5,892 bases of DNA from Candidatus Bathyarchaeota archaeon (GTDB lineage: Archaea > Thermoproteota > Bathyarchaeia > Bathyarchaeales > UBA233): contig SOJA01000178.1 of NCBI GenBank assembly GCA_004376975.1, forward strand, positions 1 to 5,892. The letters run 5' to 3'. Positions 1 to 5,013 of this stretch are shown piece after piece. The translations under genes were made by a program, and so were the position numbers. Positions within the stretch are counted from its first letter, which is position 1; every line of letters starts with the position of its first letter. The notes beneath the pieces are model-generated. The model saw only the letters and a list, made by a program, of their open reading frames with translations, was not told where the DNA came from and did not search any database.

Positions 1-106
1 TGAAATATTAACGGTGCCCATGGCTTCACTCTCCACACAGAACAATAAATGTGTTGTCATTAATGCGCCTACATTGCATTTGAAATCAAAAAAATGGGAG
101 AATGCG

Positions 107-118
107 GGAGATATCTCC
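107..118. repeat. 12-bp perfect palindrome
   Basis: The sequence GGAGATATCTCC is a perfect dyad with no spacer. It lies in the gene-free left flank, about 230 bp from the end of the tRNA gene. It could be a protein-binding dyad, but no promoter or gene is visible beside it, so no role is assigned. Confidence 0.4.
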
Positions 119-295
119 AGTGGGGGGTTGGTCCATACTAGACACAAGGCAATACAGACAGGTCACATACACGCGCTGTTTTTCCACAAGTTATAATAAC
201 TGAGCAGAATACCTGTTGAATGCGCGCGCTACTAATCTTCTTTTGTCACAGTTTACGCTTTTCATCTTCTAATTAGGCTAGGTATAGGTAACATG

Positions 296-301
296 AAAAA
301 A
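296..301 (-). terminator. Oligo-T terminator of the tRNA-Gly transcript
   Basis: Read on the minus strand this is a run of six T directly after a C-rich stretch, 43 nt beyond the encoded CCA of the tRNA. Archaeal RNA polymerase commonly stops at T-tracts without needing a hairpin. No other minus-strand gene lies between the tRNA and this tract, so it probably ends the tRNA transcript. Confidence 0.45.
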
Positions 302-344
302 GGGGGAAATAGAGTGTCGCAATTGTACGTATTCGCTTCTAGAG

Positions 345-421
345 TGGTGCGGCCGCCGGGATTTGAACCCGGGTCGTCGGCTTGGGAAGCCGATGTCCTA
401 ACCAAGCTAGACTACGACCGC
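345..421 (-). tRNA. tRNA-Gly (anticodon CCC), CCA encoded
   Basis: The minus strand folds into a complete cloverleaf. The 7-bp acceptor stem is GCGGTCG with CGGCCGC (one G-U pair). The D stem is GTCT/GGAC around a GG-containing loop. The 5-bp anticodon stem TCGGC/GCCGA carries loop TTCCCAA, giving anticodon CCC at plus-strand 384-386, which reads the glycine codon GGG. The variable loop has 4 nt, and the T arm is CCGGG-TTCAAAT-CCCGG. The discriminator is A (348), followed by an encoded CCA (345-347). The body is 74 nt with no intron. The gene stands alone, divergent from the kor operon. Confidence 0.96.
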
Positions 422-453
422 ATCAATAACACAAATACATTGAAAAAGTTCAC

Positions 454-463
454 TTTTAAATTT
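454..463 (-). promoter_or_regulatory. Probable TATA box of the tRNA-Gly gene
   Basis: On the minus strand the element reads AAATTTAAAA and is centred about 37 nt upstream of the mature tRNA 5' end. With the usual archaeal TATA-to-start distance of roughly 25-27 nt, transcription would begin around 430, giving a leader of about 10 nt for RNase P to remove. The element overlaps a small inverted repeat, AAAAGT-TC-ACTTTT (444-457). This rests on position and AT content only. Confidence 0.45.
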
Positions 464-509
464 GCTATCGCCTTTAAGACGATTTACACACTTGCCTCAC
501 CTTTGTTGT

Positions 510-687
510 ACACGTGTCATATCAGCCGTATGTTACACGTGAATCCGGATCTAGCTCCCCCCAGGCTACACACATTCTTCAGATATTCCAGCTATATTGC
601 TCAGCGCGGAGCATAGTCAACCATGATCCCCCTAGCTCTTTCCAATTCCTAGCCTCCAAATTCACTTTTGCGAGTAGACACGTGTCA
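510..687. repeat. Cluster of three CACGTG palindromic motifs
   Basis: CACGTG occurs at 511-516, 536-541 and 679-684, and I found it nowhere else in the window. The first and third share the 10-mer ACACGTGTCA. The third forms a 10-bp perfect dyad, GACACGTGTC (677-686). The second is embedded in TTACACGTGAA. The first two are 25 bp apart and the third lies about 30 bp upstream of the candidate kor TATA box. The arrangement fits binding sites for a dimeric transcription factor acting on korA, the tRNA or both. No cognate regulator is visible in the window. Confidence 0.4.
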
Positions 688-714
688 GGCAAAACCTTCT
701 AGCATCAAAGGTTC

Positions 715-724
715 AAAAAATAAT
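715..724 (+). promoter_or_regulatory. Candidate TATA box for the korABG operon
   Basis: AAAAAATAAT is the most TATA-like stretch at a suitable distance before korA and would place the transcript start near 745 with a leader of about 45 nt. A second candidate, AAAAGATTAATT at 733-744, would give a leader of about 25 nt. The region is AT-rich, so the choice between them is uncertain. Confidence 0.35.
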
Positions 725-791
725 TCTACAGCAAAAGATTAATTCTAATGAAATGCACATTCACTTCTAAACTACAAGGAGAACAATACAA

Positions 792-1937
792 ATGAAAGCT
801 GATGAATCAAACATGTTTTTTTGGCAGGGAAACGAGGCATGTGTTGAAGGAGCCTTAGCTGCTGGCTGCCGATTTTTCGCTGGATACCCAATAACACCTG
901 CAAGCGAGATCTCTGAACACATGGCGAAACGGTTGCCTCGAATTGGCGGAATAGCCATCCAAATGGAGGATGAACTGGCTTCTATAGGTGCAATTATAGG
1001 TGCAAGCTGGGCTGGAGCAAAAGCCATGACCGCAACTTCCGGACCAGGATTCAGCTTGATGCAGGAGTTCATAGGATATGCTTTCATGACTGAAACGCCA
1101 TGCGTGATAGTTGATGCGCAAAGAGCTGGACCAAGCACTGGGCAAGCTACTAAATGTGGACAAGGTGATGTGATGCAGTCCCGCTGGGGAACCCATGGAG
1201 ACTACTCGGCAATAGTCTTATCGCCAAATTCCGTTCAGGAAATGTTCACGCTTACAGTTAGAGCGTTCAACCTGGCTGAAAAATATCGTACACCAGTCAT
1301 ACTTCTCTCAGATGAAACAATCATACATATGAGAGAACAGATTACAGTGCCACCTTTGGACACCGTGAAAATAATCAACCGTAAGAAACCGAAAGCTGGA
1401 GAAACGGCTTTCTTCGGTATGGCAGAGACTCCTCCCATGCCTGCTGTAAGCGAAGGATTTAACGTTGCAGTGACTGGTTCAACGCATGATGAATACGGCA
1501 TAAGATTCACGTCTGACCCAATCGTGCATAGAAAACTCATAGAGAGACTTAACAATAAAATACGGAATCACACGGAAGAGATTTCAGATTCTGAAAAATA
1601 CAGCGCTGAAGACTGCCGAATAGGCATTGTCTCCTACGGCTGCACATCCCGGGCAGTTGACGAAGCAGTTGAAAAAGCGGAAGCCAAGGGAATCAAGATG
1701 GGCTATATTAGATTGAAAACTCTCTGGCCATTCCCAGACAGAATGATTAGAAAAATGGCTGAAAAAGCTGAAAAAATAATTGTTCCAGAACTGAATTTAG
1801 GACAAATTTACTATGAAGTGGATAGAGCAGCAAACGGATTAGCGAAAGTTATTCCTCTAAACAAAATCGGCGGCGGAGAACTGATTACCCCGGAAGAATT
1901 ACTGAATAAAATCCTTAAGGAGACGGAGAAAAAATGA
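792..1937 (+). CDS. korA: 2-oxoacid:ferredoxin oxidoreductase, alpha subunit (KorA family)
   Basis: This is the alpha subunit of a CoA-dependent 2-oxoacid:ferredoxin oxidoreductase, which converts a 2-oxoacid (2-oxoglutarate in the named family) plus CoA to acyl-CoA, CO2 and reduced ferredoxin in the cytoplasm. The 381-residue protein has the hallmarks of the family: YPITPASEI at 32-40, MEDE at 58-61, TSGPG at 82-86, the RAGPSTGQATK stretch at 111-121 and GTHGD at 133-137. The N-terminal part is the pyrimidine-binding domain. The part after about residue 265 (IGIVSYGCTSRAVDEAV and onward) is the transketolase C-terminal-like domain. ATG 792 is chosen because AAGGAGA (776-782) lies 9-10 nt upstream; ATG 813 has no such site. 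The length matches a free alpha subunit, without the gamma-alpha fusion seen in some bacteria. The stop overlaps the korB start by 4 nt. The true substrate cannot be read from sequence alone. Confidence 0.93.
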   Translation: MKADESNMFFWQGNEACVEGALAAGCRFFAGYPITPASEISEHMAKRLPRIGGIAIQMEDELASIGAIIGASWAGAKAMTATSGPGFSLMQEFIGYAFMTETPCVIVDAQRAGPSTGQATKCGQGDVMQSRWGTHGDYSAIVLSPNSVQEMFTLTVRAFNLAEKYRTPVILLSDETIIHMREQITVPPLDTVKIINRKKPKAGETAFFGMAETPPMPAVSEGFNVAVTGSTHDEYGIRFTSDPIVHRKLIERLNNKIRNHTEEISDSEKYSAEDCRIGIVSYGCTSRAVDEAVEKAEAKGIKMGYIRLKTLWPFPDRMIRKMAEKAEKIIVPELNLGQIYYEVDRAANGLAKVIPLNKIGGGELITPEELLNKILKETEKK

Positions 1938-2761
1938 GTGAAGAATTCTCTGTCAAAAAATATCTGAGAGATTTGAAATTGCCGTTCTGTCCAGGCTGTG
2001 GAATATTTACAATTATGAACACTTTTTTGAGGGCTGTCCACAAGTTAAGCCATGAAGACCTGAGCAAATTTATCTTCTGCAGCGGTATAGGATGCTCGTC
2101 ATGGATTTCCTCACCCTATTTCATAGCGGATTCAGTGCACACACCCCATGGCAGAAGCATACCTGTTGCAACAGGCATAAAACTTCTTCGTCCAAACCTC
2201 AATGTTGTAGTCTTCGGGGGGGATGGAGACATAGTAGGAATAGGTATGAGCCACTTCATACATGCAGCTAGGAGAAATCTGGACATACTTGTCATAATGA
2301 TTAACAACATGATTTACGGGATGACTGGAGGACAAGTTGCGCCTACTACTCCATTTATGACGAAAACAACAACAACGCCTTATGGAAGCTTTGAACAACC
2401 GTTAGATGCTGCAAGATTAGCTGTTGCAGCAGGGGCATGCTATTCTGCACGTTGGACAACAGCGCACCCTAGTGAACTTGAAGATTCAATTAAGAAAGCC
2501 CTATCGATGAAAGGTTTCAGATTCATTGAAGTTATGAGTCAATGTCTGACAGCCTATGGAAGAAGAGCTGGATTCAAGAATGTTGGAGAAATGCTGAAAT
2601 GGTTCAAAGAAAATGCTATTCCAGTTCAGCAAGCGGAAAAAATGAGCGAAAAAGAGATCGGAACAAGAATAGTTATTGGTGAATTCGTGCAAAAGAGGCG
2701 TCCAACAATTATTGAAAACGTTTATGCAATGATAAAGGAGGCGCAGATGAATGCCAGATAA
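1934..2761 (+). CDS. korB: 2-oxoacid:ferredoxin oxidoreductase, beta subunit (KorB family)
   Basis: This is the TPP- and [4Fe-4S]-binding catalytic subunit partnering KorA. In its 275 residues, CPGC at 19-22, Cys54 in GIGCSS and Cys204 in SQCLTAYGR match the four cluster ligands known from archaeal homologues. The TPP/Mg motif is GDGD at 96-99 with NN at 124-125 (GDG-x(n)-NN). HTPHGRS at 69-75 is the usual His-Gly-Arg active-site segment. The C-terminal extension after about 215 has the normal KorB length. Translation probably starts at ATG 1934, inside the ATGA shared with the korA stop, with GGAG at 1925-1928 as a close SD, so it is likely coupled to korA. One small oddity is Leu after Cys204 where Pro is usual (CPT). 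Confidence 0.93.
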   Translation: MSEEFSVKKYLRDLKLPFCPGCGIFTIMNTFLRAVHKLSHEDLSKFIFCSGIGCSSWISSPYFIADSVHTPHGRSIPVATGIKLLRPNLNVVVFGGDGDIVGIGMSHFIHAARRNLDILVIMINNMIYGMTGGQVAPTTPFMTKTTTTPYGSFEQPLDAARLAVAAGACYSARWTTAHPSELEDSIKKALSMKGFRFIEVMSQCLTAYGRRAGFKNVGEMLKWFKENAIPVQQAEKMSEKEIGTRIVIGEFVQKRRPTIIENVYAMIKEAQMNAR

Positions 2762-3305
2762 GGTTGAGATAAGAATAAGCGGACTCGGAGGGCAAGGAGT
2801 GGTTTTAGCTGGGCAGATCCTGGGAAAAGCCGCTGTATACTCTGGGAAAAATGCTGTGCAAACACAAAGTTATGGCGCTGAAGCTAGAGGAAGTGCAGCT
2901 AAAAGCGAGGTAATGATATCAGACAGCAAAATCGGTTTTCCAATAGTCACAAAGTGTGACATACTCATTGCAATGAGCCAAGAAGCAGTTGAGAAAAACA
3001 TCAAAGCCTTGAAGGAAGAAGGCTTACTTCTGATTGACAGCACCACGGTAAAGAGTGTGCCGAAAACTAATGCAAGAGTCATCAAGATTCCGGCTACTGA
3101 AACATCAAAGAAAATGCTTGGAGAAAAACTCTATGCTAACATGATAATGCTTGGCGCTTTAGTCAAAATGACAGGCATAGTAAATGAAGAATACATGGAA
3201 AAAGTGATAAGCAATACTTTTCCAGAAAAATATGTTAATATAAATATAAAGGCGTATAAAAAAGGAAAAGAACTCGCGACAAACAAGAACGCCTTCTCAT
3301 CCTAA
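2751..3305 (+). CDS. korG: 2-oxoacid:ferredoxin oxidoreductase, gamma subunit (KorG/KorC family)
   Basis: This 184-residue protein is the gamma subunit, which forms the POR/KOR gamma domain that packs on the alpha-beta core and helps bind CoA. It shows the family signature GLGGQGVVLAG at 11-21 and SYGAEARGS at 40-48. The rest has the usual length of a free gamma subunit. ATG 2751 is preceded by a strong SD, AAAGGAGGCG (2734-2743), with GGAGG ending 9 nt before the start. The gene overlaps the end of korB by 11 nt in another frame, which together with the SD suggests coupled, well-expressed translation. It is the last gene of the operon. A KorD-type ferredoxin gene is not found before korA or after this gene. 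The symbol korC is used for the same subunit in some genomes. Confidence 0.92.
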   Translation: MPDKVEIRISGLGGQGVVLAGQILGKAAVYSGKNAVQTQSYGAEARGSAAKSEVMISDSKIGFPIVTKCDILIAMSQEAVEKNIKALKEEGLLLIDSTTVKSVPKTNARVIKIPATETSKKMLGEKLYANMIMLGALVKMTGIVNEEYMEKVISNTFPEKYVNINIKAYKKGKELATNKNAFSS

Positions 3306-3313
3306 CTTACAGA

Positions 3314-3319
3314 TTTTTT
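3314..3319 (+). terminator. Oligo-T terminator after korABG
   Basis: A run of six T begins 8 nt after the korG stop, with no stem upstream. This is the simple T-tract form of archaeal intrinsic termination, and its position directly after the last operon gene supports the role. Confidence 0.5.
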
Positions 3320-3431
3320 GTACTTTGACTAACTTAAATGAAAGGTCTTTCCCACTGCCAAACCATACCTGTCTCTCAGACACCACAAGGAAGCCGCAAC
3401 TGGTTAGATCATATGAGTGCTTTTCCGTTTG

Positions 3432-3440
3432 TATATAATT
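3432..3440 (+). promoter_or_regulatory. TATA-like element upstream of purM
   Basis: TATATAATT is the best TATA match in the gap between korG and purM. Transcription from it would begin near 3465, leaving about 340 nt before the purM start. That is too long for a typical archaeal leader. It could therefore drive a long purM leader, a separate small RNA, or be fortuitous. Nearer purM only weaker AT-rich candidates exist, such as CCTAAAAACC around 3742-3751. Confidence 0.3.
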
Positions 3441-3794
3441 TAGGTTAATGATTTGCATTGTCTAAGTGCTTCCGTGCCATTTACTTGATTCCCCAACAGT
3501 TACTAAAATGCCGAAATCTTGTCATTCTATCTGTCTGAATACATATGATATCCAAGGCAGAGATCAAAACTCCAACAAGATAACCCGTTCTCTTGGCACT
3601 GAATGGTGTCATAAGCAAACTGTTCAGCTTCCGCTTCTACAGCTCCCTTACAAAAAGGATAAGACCGGATTACTCTGTTTTTCAGTATTCTAGTAATTCT
3701 GTATGCTGTAGGCGAGAAACAAAACTGTTATTTCCATAATCCCTAAAAACCACTGCACACACCTATGTAAACAAGCATTATCAACAACAAGTTG

Positions 3795-3800
3795 AGGGAA
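3795..3800 (+). promoter_or_regulatory. SD-like site that decides the purM start
   Basis: GAGGGA lies about 6-7 nt before TTG 3807, a normal spacing, whereas the frame's earlier TTG at 3792 overlaps the start of this motif and has only CA-rich sequence upstream. This favours TTG 3807 as the translation start of purM. Confidence 0.55.
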
Positions 3801-3806
3801 AAATTA

Positions 3807-4886
3807 TTGGTTAAAAACATCACTTACGCTGATGCTGGCGTTGACAGAGAGTTGAGAGCTAGATCTAAAACGTGTTTGAAACTTTTGGAGGACACCTATA
3901 GGTTTAGCCATTATGGTAAAGTTGTTAAGCTTCCCTATGGAAACATTTTCCCTTTCGGAGAAAACTGCTACCTTGACCTGGTTATTGAAGGTGTTGGCAC
4001 AAAGGTTCTTGTTGCCCAGTTAGCCGAGACATACGACACTATTGGAATTGACGGTGTTGCTATGGCTGTTAATGATGTTATACGTTCTGGGGCGAAACCG
4101 TTAGCAGTTGTGGATAACATTCATGCACAGGTTTCAGATCCTGATTTAGTTAGAGAGTGGATGAAAGGCATAACCAAGGGCGCAGTCGAAGCTGAATGTG
4201 CCGTGCCAGGTGGGGAAATAGGCGACGTAGCTGAATTGATAAGAGGTTTGGCTGAAGGAAAAGGCTTTGACATGATTGCTGCTGCTGTAGGAGAAGTTTC
4301 GAAGAATAACATAATTTCCGGGAGAAACATAAAATCCGGCGACGTCATCATAGGTTTCCGAAGCTCCGGAATTCACAGCAACGGTGTATCGTTAGCACGA
4401 AAAATTCTGTTTAAGCAGTGGGGTGGAAGGTACGATGCTCACGAAATTCCAGAGGGATTTGACAGAGAAATAATGTATGAGGTCTTAGAACCAACCAGAA
4501 TATACGTCAGGCCATTGCTCAAAGTTGCAGAAGAGGTTAAAGTGAAAGCAGCAATACACATAACTGGTGATGGCTACTTGAAATTCAACCGCTTGACAAG
4601 GTTCTCTGAAGGCATAGGATTTGAATTCAACAATTTTAAACCGCAACCAATTTTCAAGCTGATTCAAGAAACAGCTTCTAAACTAGGAGGAACAATAACG
4701 GATAAGGAAATGCTTAAGACCTTCAACATGGGATGGGGATTCGCAATAATAGTAGACAAGAAAGATGAAGACAAAGCAATACATATCTTAGAGAAAACTG
4801 GAACGCACCCGGAAAAAATAGGACACACAACTGATTCTGAAGGAATCAAAATCCTCTACAAAGATAAAACAATAATCATGAAATAA
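3807..4886 (+). CDS. purM: Phosphoribosylformylglycinamidine cyclo-ligase (AIR synthetase, PurM)
   Basis: The enzyme closes the imidazole ring in de novo purine synthesis: FGAM plus ATP gives aminoimidazole ribotide, ADP and phosphate, in the cytoplasm. From TTG 3807 it has 359 residues, close to family length. It opens with the PurM-type ITYADAGVD (5-13). Further hallmarks are EGVGTK at 61-66, YDTIGIDGVAMAVND at 76-90, PGGE at 134-137, SSGIHSNG at 186-193, LEPTRIYVRP at 227-236, HITGDG at 251-256 and TFNMGWGF at 305-312. These cover the N-terminal ATP-binding AIRS domain and the C-terminal AIRS_C domain. After GGE, bacterial PurM usually has S/T-A-E; here it is IGD, a divergence that may be lineage-specific. 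Other members of the superfamily (SelD, HypE, PurL, ThiL) lack this motif order. The frame remains open back to TTG 3792, which would add five residues, but the SD-like site favours 3807. No other purine gene is adjacent. Confidence 0.88.
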   Translation: MVKNITYADAGVDRELRARSKTCLKLLEDTYRFSHYGKVVKLPYGNIFPFGENCYLDLVIEGVGTKVLVAQLAETYDTIGIDGVAMAVNDVIRSGAKPLAVVDNIHAQVSDPDLVREWMKGITKGAVEAECAVPGGEIGDVAELIRGLAEGKGFDMIAAAVGEVSKNNIISGRNIKSGDVIIGFRSSGIHSNGVSLARKILFKQWGGRYDAHEIPEGFDREIMYEVLEPTRIYVRPLLKVAEEVKVKAAIHITGDGYLKFNRLTRFSEGIGFEFNNFKPQPIFKLIQETASKLGGTITDKEMLKTFNMGWGFAIIVDKKDEDKAIHILEKTGTHPEKIGHTTDSEGIKILYKDKTIIMK

Positions 4887-4891
4887 AACAA

Positions 4892-4920
4892 GCCTTATAC
4901 ATATTTCTAGCTGATAAGGC
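4892..4920 (+). repeat. Inverted repeat just after purM
   Basis: GCCTTAT (4892-4898) and ATAAGGC (4914-4920) form a perfect 7-bp stem around a 15-nt loop, starting 5 nt after the purM stop. No T-run follows, so it may shape or protect the transcript 3' region rather than terminate it. Confidence 0.4.
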
Positions 4921-4980
4921 AATCGTTCAATTTCATGTAGCAAGAACTGACGTATTAACGGATGGCCAAACGCTGCTTTC

Positions 4981-5013
4981 AACCACAATGATGGATGTTT
5001 TGTGTGGTTTTTT
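4981..5013 (+). terminator. Hairpin plus T-run downstream of purM
   Basis: AACCACA (4981-4987) pairs with TGTGGTT (5003-5009) in a 7-bp stem with a 15-nt loop, and a run of six T occupies 5008-5013. Read on the plus strand this looks like an intrinsic terminator for purM, about 95 nt after its stop. The T-run overlaps the TAA stop (5012-5014) of the convergent minus-strand gene. Read on the minus strand the hairpin has no T-run after it. Confidence 0.45.

Larger units (their letters stand above)
1..344. other. Gene-free left flank
   Basis: I see no supportable gene here. The short open frames lack a ribosome binding site, have unprotein-like composition, and one of them runs straight through the tRNA gene. 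The stretch contains a perfect 12-bp palindrome at 107-118 and, at its right end, the probable 3' trailer and T-tract of the minus-strand tRNA. The first bases (TGA at position 1) could be the stop of a gene lying to the left, but one codon cannot show that. Confidence 0.6.
422..791. other. 370-bp divergent intergenic region, tRNA-Gly / korA
   Basis: No gene is supportable here; the plus-strand open frames overlap the tRNA or lack an SD sequence and protein-like composition. The region holds the putative minus-strand tRNA promoter near 454-463, three CACGTG motifs between 510 and 687, a small hairpin TGCTC-loop-GAGCA at 598-613, and AT-rich kor promoter candidates at 715-744. It is long for a compact archaeal genome, which leaves room for a regulatory region or an unrecognised small RNA. 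Confidence 0.6.
3306..3791. other. 486-bp gene-free stretch between korG and purM
   Basis: No coding region is supportable on either strand. One open frame from GTG 3466 to 3693 lacks an SD sequence and has a Cys-, His- and Ser-rich composition without any recognisable motif. The stretch contains the korG T-tract, a clear TATA-like element at 3432-3440, and a weak hairpin GGCAC-TGAATG-GTGTC at 3595-3610. I could not fold a tRNA or find paired C/D boxes. It may be simply a leader or spacer, a decayed gene, or hold an unrecognised small RNA. Confidence 0.55.

Noticed and set aside
14..196. Plus-strand open frame of 60 codons
   Set aside because: No SD sequence, no recognisable motif and unprotein-like composition in a stretch that otherwise looks non-coding.
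598..613. Hairpin TGCTC-AGCGCG-GAGCA in the tRNA/korA gap
   Set aside because: The stem is only 5 bp, with no T-run and no gene ending there; it could easily arise by chance.
293..616. Plus-strand open frame of 107 codons
   Set aside because: It runs antisense straight through the complete tRNA-Gly gene and beyond. The part resembling RPPGFEPGSSAWEAD is the well-known translation artefact of a tRNA reverse complement.
449..669. Direct repeat TTCACTTTT at 449-457 and 661-669
   Set aside because: A 9-mer pair in AT-rich intergenic DNA of this length has a fair chance of arising at random.
514..702. Plus-strand open frame of 62 codons before korA
   Set aside because: No SD sequence, it overlaps another spurious frame, and its composition is not protein-like.
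767..1196. Minus-strand open frames opposite korA
   Set aside because: They are shadows of the strongly supported korA reading frame. Other opposite-strand frames in korB, korG and purM were rejected for the same reason.
3595..3610. Hairpin GGCAC-TGAATG-GTGTC before purM
   Set aside because: Short stem with a G-U pair and no supporting terminator or riboswitch features.
3466..3693. GTG-started open frame of 75 codons between korG and purM
   Set aside because: No ribosome binding site, rich in Cys, His and Ser, no motif or fold signal. Weak support compared with the flanking genes.
3306..3791. Possible C/D box small RNA or tRNA in the gap
   Set aside because: CTGA- and TGAT-like words occur on both strands, but not with the correct box order and spacing, and no cloverleaf could be formed.
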